A stretch of 64,000 nucleotides of DNA from Cytophagaceae bacterium (GTDB lineage: Bacteria; Bacteroidota; Bacteroidia; Cytophagales; Spirosomataceae). The translations under genes were made by a program, and so were the position numbers. Within the stretch, counting starts at the first letter, position 1. Each line of letters begins with the position of its first letter. The notes below the pieces were generated by a model. That model worked only from the letters and a program-made list of their open reading frames with translations, was not told where the DNA came from and searched no databases. The stretch covers positions 1 to 64,000 of the forward strand of contig CANHGO010000006.1 in assembly GCA_947460975.1 (NCBI GenBank). The letters run 5' to 3'. Of the stretch, positions 26,111 to 34,214 are shown in pieces.

Positions 26111-27139
26111 TTAATTTTTAGAATACCAATCTTTGATCGGCTTATAGGGTCCAAATTTATGTTGCTCCTCTGAAAATGGGTCTACATAAGGTCCAAAAGG
26201 ATGATCAAATGGTTTTTTGGCAATTTTAGGCCAATCCATAGACAAATCTTTGCTCGGCCTAGGCATCGAATTTACATAAGCCGCCACATCCCAAGCTTCC
26301 TCATCCGTCAATACTGGCTTTTCATACGTTGTGCCTTGCGGCATATTGTATTTAACATACCCAGCAAAATTCGAAATTCGAAATAAACCCGCCCCATGGT
26401 TATAGCTATTTTTACCCCATAGAGGTGGATAGGTATAGGATTTGCCATTTTCGGCCAATAAGCCTCCCCCATCTGCTTGATGACAAGACTGACATTTGGC
26501 CACATAAACCTCCAAACCCTTTGAGGGATCGCAGGCCCTTTTCATTCCTTTCATCTTAAATATGCCAGAGCCCCTTGGAATTTTATCTTTCTCCACGTCC
26601 TTTCCAAGCCAGTTGATGTAAGCCAAAATCGCACGCATCTCTCTGCCCGTAGAATCTAAGGCCTTCCCATTTAAACTCCGTTGAAAGCAGTCATTGACAC
26701 GTTTAATTTGATTTTCCACGGTGCCCGAACGAGCACGGAATTTTGGATAGGTCGATTGCACAGCAAAATAATTATTTCCCCAAGGTTGGGTTCCCGCATT
26801 CAAATGGCAATTCTGACAATTCATCCCATTGGACATTTGCAAAACCGATCCCTTAGGACCTAAATATTCGGAAGTATGCGCAATTAATTCTCGGCCATAC
26901 TGCACTAAATCTCTCTCACTTGAATCCAAATAGATCATGCGCCAATCAGAAGGTGCTGTCCAAACATGATTGAAATTTGTATCTGGGGCCACATAAACAT
27001 GGCTAGAATCAGGTGATTTTGAGGATCCAATCGACGACTGGCGAAATACGATGATTCCTAATGCCATGAATAATAACAATAGCGCCCCATATAAAAATGT
27101 GGATAATCGTTGGAACCGTTTTTGATTAGGAAAACTCAC
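26111..27139 (-). CDS. tsdA: Dihaem cytochrome c, TsdA-like thiosulfate dehydrogenase, membrane-anchored
   Basis: The 342-residue protein has one N-terminal helix (about 14-32) as anchor, with two haem sites behind it on the periplasmic side: CQNCH at 108-112 and CQSCH at 216-220. Between them FRARSGTVENQIKRVNDCFQ ends in Cys151, placed as the Cys axial ligand that is the hallmark of TsdA (39 residues after His112; about 43 in the Allochromatium enzyme, from memory). Met266 in NMPQGT may ligate haem 2. TsdA joins two thiosulfates to tetrathionate, or the reverse. The sulfur neighbours strengthen the call. The gene begins 6 bases after the DsrE-like gene. Confidence 0.75.
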   Translation of the reverse strand: MSFPNQKRFQRLSTFLYGALLLLFMALGIIVFRQSSIGSSKSPDSSHVYVAPDTNFNHVWTAPSDWRMIYLDSSERDLVQYGRELIAHTSEYLGPKGSVLQMSNGMNCQNCHLNAGTQPWGNNYFAVQSTYPKFRARSGTVENQIKRVNDCFQRSLNGKALDSTGREMRAILAYINWLGKDVEKDKIPRGSGIFKMKGMKRACDPSKGLEVYVAKCQSCHQADGGGLLAENGKSYTYPPLWGKNSYNHGAGLFRISNFAGYVKYNMPQGTTYEKPVLTDEEAWDVAAYVNSMPRPSKDLSMDWPKIAKKPFDHPFGPYVDPFSEEQHKFGPYKPIKDWYSKN

Positions 27140-27145
27140 AGCTAA

Positions 27146-27553
27146 TTAATATTTCAAATAGGACCAACCTTCTTCTTGCTTAATGATTACTTCTGAAACA
27201 CCTGAGGGAACAAATCCCGATTGTGGCAAAATGGTAGCCTTATCTATTTTCCGCTCCCGAATGGTATTTTCACAAGCCACAAACTTAACCCCCATAGCGG
27301 CTAATTCAGCAATTTTAGCTTGTTGGGTTGTCTTGGAAGCAATTAATAAACCAATACCAGAACCATGAGCCACCACTTCAATTTGAGTGTTATTACCTAA
27401 GGCGGTCTGCATATTCGCAATATTTCGCATGACACCATGCCAAACTGTGGTATCAGCCGTATTAATTTGCATTACTACTTTATGTGTTTTTTGTGCGAAG
27501 GCCGAAGCAGAAATAAATAGGCCAATGATTGAAGTTAAAATTAGTTTTTTCAT
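27146..27553 (-). CDS. Exported DsrE-like sulfur-relay protein
   Basis: Start placed at ATG 27553 (MKKLILTSIIGLFISASAFAQ), which gives a clean signal peptide; the longer frame from 27598 would bury it. The 135-residue product has the DsrE/DsrF Rossmann-like core (HKVVMQINTADTTVWHG, TQIEVVAHGSGIGLL, FVACENTIRER) with a single conserved Cys in VACENT at the position that carries sulfur in related proteins. It should act in the periplasm. It is encoded 6 bases before the TsdA-like cytochrome, suggesting a shared sulfur-oxidation task. The 264 bases upstream to the rhodanese gene hold the divergent promoters; nothing else was recognised there. Confidence 0.82.
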   Translation of the reverse strand: MKKLILTSIIGLFISASAFAQKTHKVVMQINTADTTVWHGVMRNIANMQTALGNNTQIEVVAHGSGIGLLIASKTTQQAKIAELAAMGVKFVACENTIRERKIDKATILPQSGFVPSGVSEVIIKQEEGWSYLKY

Positions 27554-27817
27554 CGAATGATTTTTTTTAAAACTAACATTTTTAAATAATGAAAGCAAAT
27601 TGGCCTAAGCGAATGTGCACGAATGAATTTCAATGCGAAACTGCTCTCATTGATTTATTAAAATTAACCAAAGAGTGATTAAAACTTAGGCTAATATGCC
27701 TGCCAACTGCCTAGACGATTGAATAAATTATATGGCGATCACGTGCATGACGTTGCGGACAAATGTCACGAATTCCAATTTTCCAACTCTGTAGATTTGC
27801 ATATAAATAAAACAAAA

Positions 27818-28120
27818 ATGATCGCATTGATAAAAAGTTTATTGGGTTTGGGTGAAAAAGTAAATGTTAATGAACTTATAGCCAATGGCGCTATCGTTCT
27901 TGATGTTCGATCTCCAGCAGAATTTAAAGATGGACACATCAAAGGAGCACTTAATTTTCCATTGCAAAATTTAACCTCACAAATGAACAAATTAAAGAAA
28001 GAACAAGTTATTGTAACTTGTTGCCGTTCAGGAAGCCGAAGTGGAATGGCTAAGCGCATGTTAAAGTCCAATGGATTTCTTCAAGTGCATAATGGAGGCC
28101 CTTGGACAAATTTAAAGTAA
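27818..28120 (+). CDS. Single-domain rhodanese (sulfurtransferase)
   Basis: The start at 27818 gives a 100-residue single-domain rhodanese. The open frame extends 33 codons upstream to 27719, but that stretch shows no domain feature. The fold is evident from VLDVRSPAEFKDGHIKGALNFPL (about 28-49), and the active loop is CRSGSR, with Cys69 carrying the persulfide. The cytosolic enzyme may move sulfane sulfur from persulfide to cyanide or thiols. It is 18 bases before the thioredoxin-like gene, with which it likely forms a two-gene transcript. Confidence 0.88.
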   Translation: MIALIKSLLGLGEKVNVNELIANGAIVLDVRSPAEFKDGHIKGALNFPLQNLTSQMNKLKKEQVIVTCCRSGSRSGMAKRMLKSNGFLQVHNGGPWTNLK

Positions 28121-28138
28121 AATATAAAGACACAGAAA

Positions 28139-28435
28139 ATGAGCAAATTCAGCGAACTTTTAAAAACGCCAGAACCCGTTTTAGTTGATTTTTCAGCGGA
28201 ATGGTGCGGCCCTTGTAAACAATTAAAGCCAATTTTAGAGCAATTGAAGTCTAAAATAGGTGATTCCGCTAAAATCATTAAAATCGACGTAGATAAAAAC
28301 AAATCATTATCGGTACAATTTCAAATCAGATCCGTCCCGACGTTGATTTTATTCAAAGATGGGAAGTCTGTTTGGCGCCAGTCGGGGGTTGTTCCCGCCA
28401 ATACCTTAGAAGGCATCATCAAACAATATGTGTAA
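28139..28435 (+). CDS. Thioredoxin family protein
   Basis: The 98-residue protein has the classical EWCGPCK active site (Cys23, Cys26), preceded by VLVDFSA and followed by cis-Pro RSVPTLILF near residue 65. It lacks a signal, so it is cytosolic. Coupled to the rhodanese, it probably reduces the persulfide or disulfide intermediates that the rhodanese makes. It could also be a general thioredoxin, but the sequence after the active site diverges enough that I do not call it trxA. Confidence 0.9.
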   Translation: MSKFSELLKTPEPVLVDFSAEWCGPCKQLKPILEQLKSKIGDSAKIIKIDVDKNKSLSVQFQIRSVPTLILFKDGKSVWRQSGVVPANTLEGIIKQYV

Positions 28436-28516
28436 ACATTGACGCCAATAGTCAATTGGCTTTATCCTATTTCCTTGACTTAAAATAGGTTGATTCTTAG
28501 ATTAATAATAATCCTT

Positions 28517-28547
28517 TAAAAAACTAAAGGACGGTGTAAACCCGTCC
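28517..28547 (-). terminator. Terminator after msrB
   Basis: Read on the minus strand, GGACGG and CCGTCC (plus coordinates 28542-28547 and 28529-28534) form a stem around a 7-base loop. TTTAGTTTTTT follows, which is a usable rho-independent terminator about 48 bases beyond the msrB stop. The heptamer array 2 lies in between. Confidence 0.65.
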
Positions 28548-28551
28548 CCTT

Positions 28552-28597
28552 ATTACCTAATACCTATTAATTTTTACCTAATACCTACTTTTACCTA
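28552..28597. repeat. 7-bp periodic WWTACCT array, copy 2
   Basis: Units ATTACCT, AATACCT, ATTAATT, TTTACCT, AATACCT (28552-28586), a 3-base slip, then TTTACCT (28590-28596). The msrB stop codon TAG (28597-28595) is formed by the last unit. The consensus is the same as the array at 24884, which is about 3.6 kb away at the other side of the island. Confidence 0.8.
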
Positions 28598-29080
28598 TTT
28601 TTTCACCGGCTCAAAGCCAATCGAAACCGAATTCACGCAATAACGTAAACCAGTCTCCGTGGGACCGTCATCAAAAACGTGACCCAAATGTCCCCCACAT
28701 TTTCCACAGGTAATCTCCACTCGGCGCATGCCCAACGTATTATCTACGGTTTCTTTGATGACACCGGCTTTTAATTCTTTGTCGAAGGAAGGCCAACCGC
28801 AATGCGAGTCGAACTTAGAATTTGAACTAAAAAGTGGAGCACCACAGCCTTTACATGTGTACACCCCTTTTTCATTATGCATTAAAAACTTGCCCGTATA
28901 AGGTCGTTCTGTGCCTTTTTGACGTAAAATATAATACTCTTCTTCACTTAATTTAGCTTTCCACTCAGCTTCTGTTTTAGGCAAATTTTCCATTTTATTC
29001 GTTTCCATTTTTTTTTGTCCACAAGCCTGAAAGCTTATGAATACCAGCACAAATAATATATTTGACAAAATAGTTTTCAT
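28595..29080 (-). CDS. msrB: Peptide-methionine (R)-S-oxide reductase, lipoprotein form
   Basis: Start set at 29080: MKTILSNILFVLVFISFQAC is a lipoprotein signal with the lipidated Cys at 20. The frame upstream to 29179 is unlikely to be used. The 161-residue product has the MsrB fold: zinc cysteines 76, 79, 125 and 128, FDSHCGWPSF at 90-99, and catalytic Cys148 in RYCVNS. It repairs methionine-R-sulfoxide in envelope proteins, consistent with a lipid anchor. Its last codons run into the heptamer repeat, and a terminator follows. It is downstream of dnaE2 but divided from it by 103 bases. Confidence 0.94.
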   Translation of the reverse strand: MKTILSNILFVLVFISFQACGQKKMETNKMENLPKTEAEWKAKLSEEEYYILRQKGTERPYTGKFLMHNEKGVYTCKGCGAPLFSSNSKFDSHCGWPSFDKELKAGVIKETVDNTLGMRRVEITCGKCGGHLGHVFDDGPTETGLRYCVNSVSIGFEPVKK

Positions 29081-29183
29081 CTTTATTTTTGTTTGAGTCT
29101 TAAACGCAAATATAACCGAAATTGTTTCCACAATGAATACCATTAGACCTAATCTATCATTTTTTTCATTTGCTCCCAACCCA

Positions 29184-32114
29184 CTAATCAGCTCTCCTCG
29201 GATCTACTCGCCAGCCTAATTTCCTCAAAGCCTGCACCCGTAAACTACGGTGCTCAAACTCTTCCATAACCACACCTTTCATCCAATAAACCCCGCCTCC
29301 ACGGAAAGAATACTGTTTTAAGTCAGAAGGAAAATGTAAGGTGTCAAAAAACTCGCCCCGAACATCCACAAAATAACCAAAATACATACGCTCCCCCGCC
29401 TTCGTGCGAGTCGGCTTAAGCGTAACCAAATACCCCAATATATCGCCCCGCTCGTAACATAAATCAGCATTCAATAATGTTTCAGGGAGTTCGTCCACCA
29501 AGTCAAAGGGAGAACAGAGCGGAAATCCCAAAATCTCCCACTGATCAAATGCATCCTCGATCTCATCGTGCACCAACTCCGGCAATATCCCTAAATCAGA
29601 AGAATCATCCGCAAACATCTCCATCGAAACCACCTGAGACACCTTTCCCTGAAAACGAGCATGAGCTTCCCAGAGCAAAGGTTTCTTGCCGACACCCAAA
29701 TTCCTAAAAGCCCCCACTCGGATCAATAAAATCGCCTGTTCCAAACCTAATGAAACTCGGTGAACAAAATCATCCCAAGAACGAAATGGCCCTAATTGGC
29801 CCCTAGAGGCAATTAAATCCTGAATGACACGCTTCTCAAGGCCTTTGACATGTACCCAACCTAAGCTAATCACAGAACCCCGAATACTGGTCAAATACCC
29901 ACTCTCATTAATCTCGGGTGCCTCCACCTGCGCGCCACAGCGCCTAGCCTCATGTACATAAAATTCGGTCCGGTAAAATCCCCCAAAATTATTGATCACC
30001 GCCACCATAAATTCCAAGGGATAATAAGTCTTCAGATACAGACTTTGATAACTCTCCACCGCAAATGAAGCCGAATGTGCCTTGGAAAAACTATATCCCG
30101 AAAAACTTTCCATCTGCCTCCACACTTCGCTGGCGACGGCCAACTCATACCCTTTGTCCGCACAATTCACAAAAAAAGCCTCCCGAATCCGATCGAATTC
30201 TGCCCGAGAGCGGTACTTGCCCGACATCCCTCGCCTCAGTACATCCGCCTCCGCCAAACTTAAACCCGCAAAATAATGCGCCACCTTAATCACATCCTCT
30301 TGGTATACCATCACCCCATAGGTTTCTTTCATTAATTCACCCATCAAAGGGTGGACAGGTTCGTAAGAATCGGGCGCATGAAAACGCTCGATATAAGCCT
30401 TCATCATCCCTGAAGAAGCCACCCCCGGACGAATAATCGACGAGGCCGCCACCAGCGTCAAATAATCCTGACACCTTAATTTTTTCAGAAGTTGGCGCAT
30501 CGCAGGCGACTCAATGTAAAAACAACCCATGGTTTCGTGGCGCATCAACTGCCTCCTGACTTGTTCATCGCGCATGAAATCTTGCACGCGGTGAATGTCC
30601 ACATCTTGGCCTCGATTAGCCCGAATGATATCCACCGATTCTTTAATATGCCCTAAACCTCTTTGAGACAATATATCAAACTTTGCAAAACCAATCTCCT
30701 CCGCCACATGCATATCAAATTGGCAAATAGGAAAGCCTTTTGGCATAGGCTCCAAGGCAGTATAATGAGCCAAGGGATGCTCCGAAATCAAAATTCCGCC
30801 CGCATGAATGCTCAAATAATTAGGAAAATCAAGCAACAAACTGCCATACTTAACAATCAAACGCTGAACTTCCGAGCCCACCTCGCGCATCGCAGCCGCC
30901 GGATCAAGCCAAGCATCCACCTCCGCTTTGGGTAAACCGAAAACTTTCGCCAATTCCCGGTAAATCGATTTATCCCGAAAAGTCACATAGGTCGCCAACA
31001 AGCAAACATATTTAGTCCCATAGCGCTTAAAAATATAATCGATAATATCATCCCGCTCATCCCACGAAAAATCAATGTCAAAATCAGGCGGACTAGTCCG
31101 ATGTGGATTAATAAATCGCTCAAAATATAAATCCAAATCCACCGGATCCACATCCGTAATCCCCAAACAATAAGCCACAATTGAATTAGCCCCAGAACCC
31201 CGGCCCACATGAAAATAGCCCCGAGAACGCGCATAACGAATAATATCCCAAGTAATTAAAAAATAAGCATTAAAACCAAGCTCATTAATGACCTTTAACT
31301 CCTTCTCAACCCTCGCCTTAGCCTCTCGGTCCGAACGCGGATACCGATACCGCAATCCCTCATAAGCAAGCTTGGTCAAAAGAGCCAAATCATCCTCCGA
31401 ACTCGACCCAAATAGCACCCGATTTTTAGGCCGTTTAAAATCAAATTCAAAGGAGCAATCCGCTAAAATTCGTTCCGACTCCTCCAGCAAAAACGGATAA
31501 TCTTGGCAGTAATCCGCCAACTCATCCTGCGAGTACATACGCTCATCTTCCTGAGCTTGTGCGTCCACAGAAAGTTTACTCAATAGCGTATTTTCATCGA
31601 TTGCACGCAGCAAACGATGCATCGAAAAACCCCGTTTGTCCAAAAACGTAAAGGGCTGACACCAAACCGTCTTATCCCAATCTTTTTCCTTCCACAAACG
31701 ATTGCGATCACTCGCGCGTACCCCCCAACGCTCATACTCACCTAAATTTTTGAGTTTTTTTTTACGAACCCAAGGGAAAATAGTCCACACTTCCGCCCAC
31801 TCCGGAGGACGCTCAGGCCAAGACTCCTCAGCCAATAAGTAAGTAGAGGCAAAAGCATTAATCTGCGCCATACCATGGGCATTCCGAGCGAGACATATAT
31901 ACATCAACGTATGATTGTTTCTGAATTCCATCCCCAACACAGGTTTGATTCCTGCATCTTGGCACGCCTGAACAAAATCGAACACCCCAGAGGCTCGGTG
32001 AATATCCGTCAACGCCAGCGTTTTTATTCCATGCTTCACAGCCGCTTCCACCAATTGCTCCGGCGAAAGCGTTCCATAACGCAAGCTATAATAGGAATGG
32101 CAATTCAAATACAT
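29184..32114 (-). CDS. dnaE2: Error-prone DNA polymerase III alpha subunit (DnaE2-like)
   Basis: The 976-residue polymerase starts with a PHP domain (1-70, NCHSYYSLRYGTLS and LALTDIHR) in which the first metal-binding His of replicative DnaE is absent. The catalytic palm has GRGSGANSIVAYCLGITDVDP and PDFDIDFSWDERDD, with the polymerase aspartates, followed by the YGVMVYQEDV and MRQLLKKLR regions. At under 1000 residues it is shorter than DnaE1 (about 1160) and fits DnaE2/ImuC. It starts 2 bases after dinB and near an S24 repressor, the usual damage-inducible translesion set. Parts of the gene have clearly higher G+C than the neighbourhood (35 of 60 bases at 30841-30900). Confidence 0.9.
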   Translation of the reverse strand: MYLNCHSYYSLRYGTLSPEQLVEAAVKHGIKTLALTDIHRASGVFDFVQACQDAGIKPVLGMEFRNNHTLMYICLARNAHGMAQINAFASTYLLAEESWPERPPEWAEVWTIFPWVRKKKLKNLGEYERWGVRASDRNRLWKEKDWDKTVWCQPFTFLDKRGFSMHRLLRAIDENTLLSKLSVDAQAQEDERMYSQDELADYCQDYPFLLEESERILADCSFEFDFKRPKNRVLFGSSSEDDLALLTKLAYEGLRYRYPRSDREAKARVEKELKVINELGFNAYFLITWDIIRYARSRGYFHVGRGSGANSIVAYCLGITDVDPVDLDLYFERFINPHRTSPPDFDIDFSWDERDDIIDYIFKRYGTKYVCLLATYVTFRDKSIYRELAKVFGLPKAEVDAWLDPAAAMREVGSEVQRLIVKYGSLLLDFPNYLSIHAGGILISEHPLAHYTALEPMPKGFPICQFDMHVAEEIGFAKFDILSQRGLGHIKESVDIIRANRGQDVDIHRVQDFMRDEQVRRQLMRHETMGCFYIESPAMRQLLKKLRCQDYLTLVAASSIIRPGVASSGMMKAYIERFHAPDSYEPVHPLMGELMKETYGVMVYQEDVIKVAHYFAGLSLAEADVLRRGMSGKYRSRAEFDRIREAFFVNCADKGYELAVASEVWRQMESFSGYSFSKAHSASFAVESYQSLYLKTYYPLEFMVAVINNFGGFYRTEFYVHEARRCGAQVEAPEINESGYLTSIRGSVISLGWVHVKGLEKRVIQDLIASRGQLGPFRSWDDFVHRVSLGLEQAILLIRVGAFRNLGVGKKPLLWEAHARFQGKVSQVVSMEMFADDSSDLGILPELVHDEIEDAFDQWEILGFPLCSPFDLVDELPETLLNADLCYERGDILGYLVTLKPTRTKAGERMYFGYFVDVRGEFFDTLHFPSDLKQYSFRGGGVYWMKGVVMEEFEHRSLRVQALRKLGWRVDPRRAD

Positions 32115-32116
32115 GT

Positions 32117-33307
32117 TTATTCGTCCGTTTTAGCAGGTAATCGATTTCTGCGTTCTCCGCTCCCCATGAATCCACTAGCCCTTAAAATAGAAAAATCTCC
32201 ATAGCGATTTCTTAATTTGTCCATCGCCCCATACAAAGGCACCAGCCGAGCACCCTCATCAAAAATCTGCAACTGCTCTTGCCCCTGCCATAGTTTTGAA
32301 AAGCGAACGCCTATAAGTCGGATCAATAAACGTCGATCATACAGTTTTTCAAAAAGCTCCTGAACCGCAGGAATCAGTCGGTGATCACTGGCCGAAGCAG
32401 GAATACTGATTTGTCGGGTATGGGTATCGAAATTCGAGTACCTCAACTTCACCGTCACACAAGCCGTGCATTGCCCAAGCTTACGTAAATCATACGCTAA
32501 TTGCTCCGTCAACGAACCCAAAATACGGCGCAGCAAAACCACATCCGTACTATCTTGTTCAAACGTGATTTCCTTCGACAAAGACTTCTGCTCAGAATAA
32601 GGAACCACAGGCCTCAAATCGATCCCATTAGCCCGCTCCCAAAGAACAGTCCCCGATTTCCCAAAAGTCTTTTCCAATATTTTCAAAGGCATCTGACTCA
32701 AAGTACCCACATGAACAATGCCCATATTACGCAAGGTTTGAGAAGTAACCGCACCGATCATCGGAATCTTCCCCACCGGCATAGGGGCTAAAAATGATTT
32801 TTCCTGGCCCGATACTACCTGAAATTCCCCCGCCGGTTTAACGTGATTGGTGGCCACTTTTGATACGGTCTTGTTGACCGATAACCCAAAAGACATCTGC
32901 AAACCAATCTCCTTTTTTATCCGATTTCGAAGGTCTTGAGCAAAAGCATAAGAACCAAAAAACCGTTCCATGCCGGTCATATCAAGGTAAAATTCGTCAA
33001 TAGAAGCCTTTTCAACTAAAGGAGCTCTCCCCATAATTAGCGAGGTCACCGCCTCTGAATGTTGGGTATACGCATCAAAATCCCCCCGCAAGACAATCGC
33101 ATCCGGACATAACTTCAAGGCCATCTTCATGGGCATAGCCGAACGTACCCCAAAAGCCCGCGTTTCATAACTGCATGCCGCCACCACCCCACGGTCTGAC
33201 ATTCCACCCACAATGACCGGTTTTCCCACAAGCCTAGTATCACGGAGACGCTCCACCGAAACAAAAAAACTGTCCAAATCCATGTGCACAATGGCGCGTT
33301 CTTGCAT
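32117..33307 (-). CDS. dinB: Y-family DNA polymerase IV / ImuB-like
   Basis: The 396-residue polymerase has the palm signatures VHMDLDSFFVSVE at 7-19 and ASIDEFYLDMTG near 100, with both acidic clusters intact, so it is catalytically competent rather than a dead ImuB. The thumb (GAVTSQTLRNMGI) and little-finger domain (about 230-340) follow. It copies past DNA lesions. It is the first gene of dinB-dnaE2, with a palindromic operator candidate 18-33 bases before its start; the S24 repressor is transcribed away from the same region. Confidence 0.94.
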   Translation of the reverse strand: MQERAIVHMDLDSFFVSVERLRDTRLVGKPVIVGGMSDRGVVAACSYETRAFGVRSAMPMKMALKLCPDAIVLRGDFDAYTQHSEAVTSLIMGRAPLVEKASIDEFYLDMTGMERFFGSYAFAQDLRNRIKKEIGLQMSFGLSVNKTVSKVATNHVKPAGEFQVVSGQEKSFLAPMPVGKIPMIGAVTSQTLRNMGIVHVGTLSQMPLKILEKTFGKSGTVLWERANGIDLRPVVPYSEQKSLSKEITFEQDSTDVVLLRRILGSLTEQLAYDLRKLGQCTACVTVKLRYSNFDTHTRQISIPASASDHRLIPAVQELFEKLYDRRLLIRLIGVRFSKLWQGQEQLQIFDEGARLVPLYGAMDKLRNRYGDFSILRASGFMGSGERRNRLPAKTDE

Positions 33308-33325
33308 AAAATTGGTAGATATTTG

Positions 33326-33340
33326 GGTATTTTGAATACC
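33326..33340. promoter_or_regulatory. Palindromic operator candidate between dinB and the S24 repressor gene
   Basis: GGTATT-TTG-AATACC is a perfect 6-bp inverted repeat with a 3-base spacer. It lies 18 bases from the dinB start and 75 bases before the repressor start, a good place for an autoregulating LexA-like repressor. Confidence 0.6.
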
Positions 33341-33415
33341 TTTCGTAACTTCGAAAAGATTATCAATAGAATTCAGCTACGAATTTTATCCATTTTAGTT
33401 TAATAAGCAAATCTT

Positions 33416-34117
33416 ATGAGTACTTTTTTTAGTCAGAATTTACGTTTTTTACGCAGCAAAATGTCGGAGAAAACTTCTCAAGAAAAACTAGCTGAATTAC
33501 TGAATATTAAGAAGCCAACCTTAGGCTCATACGAATCCGGAAGAGCCGAGCCTAAATACATCGATTTGATCCTATTGGCTCAGTTTTTCAATGTTGAGGT
33601 GGACGAATTACTCAAAGAAGATTTAGCCCAGAGAATACCCGGATTAGCGAATAAGCCTAAGCTACGAATTTTAGCCACTACGGTAGATTCAAATAATGAA
33701 GAGAATATCGAGATGGTGCCCATCAAGGCTTTGGCTGGTTATACCGCCTCCTACGATGACCTCGAATTCATCCAAGAACTGCCTACATTCCAAGTCCCTT
33801 TTCTACCCCGTGATAAAAAATACCGCGTTTTCCCGATCAAAGGGGAATCTATGTTACCCTTAAAGCCTAACTCCCTCGTGTTTGCCGAATATGTGGAAGA
33901 TTGGAAATCGATCAAGGATGATACGATTTGCATCGTAGTCACGAGAGAAGAAGGAGTGGTTTTGAAAAAAATCATCAATCACCTAGAAGCCAAGAGTATC
34001 CTGATTTTAAAATCGACCAATCCCATATACGATCCATATCCCATCTTAGGAGCTGAAATCCAAGAAATATGGAAGTTTGCGGGTTATTTTCATAGCGATT
34101 TTCCTACGAACGAATAG
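33416..34117 (+). CDS. XRE-type HTH plus S24 peptidase (LexA-like self-cleaving repressor)
   Basis: The 233-residue protein has an N-terminal XRE helix-turn-helix (about 7-65; SQEKLAELLNIKKPTLGSYESGR) in place of the LexA winged helix, then an S24 domain. Its self-cleavage parts are all present: Ala107-Gly108 in KALAGY, catalytic Ser145 in KGESMLP and the general-base Lys184 or Lys185. RecA-stimulated cleavage should release dinB-dnaE2. Divergent placement and the palindrome support that. Bacteroidota often use such XRE-S24 proteins beside translesion polymerases. Confidence 0.9.
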   Translation: MSTFFSQNLRFLRSKMSEKTSQEKLAELLNIKKPTLGSYESGRAEPKYIDLILLAQFFNVEVDELLKEDLAQRIPGLANKPKLRILATTVDSNNEENIEMVPIKALAGYTASYDDLEFIQELPTFQVPFLPRDKKYRVFPIKGESMLPLKPNSLVFAEYVEDWKSIKDDTICIVVTREEGVVLKKIINHLEAKSILILKSTNPIYDPYPILGAEIQEIWKFAGYFHSDFPTNE

Positions 34118-34214
34118 AAAGCCAAAGCCTTCAAAACATATCTCTTCGCTAAAATACGCGAGTAATCAGCAGCTTTGAACTCAAATGTCGCACCTATTAC
34201 ATTAGCCAAAAATC

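Noticed and set aside
27719-27817. N-terminal extension of the rhodanese
   Set aside because: The extra 33 codons have no domain similarity, and the standard family start is at 27818.
29184-32114. Replicative DnaE1
   Set aside because: Too short (976 residues), degenerate first PHP histidine, and located in a dinB/S24 repressor cassette.
29477-32204. Many antisense open frames inside dnaE2 and dinB (for example 30065-30289 and 31875-32204)
   Set aside because: They lie fully opposite well-matched polymerase genes, have low-complexity translations, and reflect G+C-rich codons.
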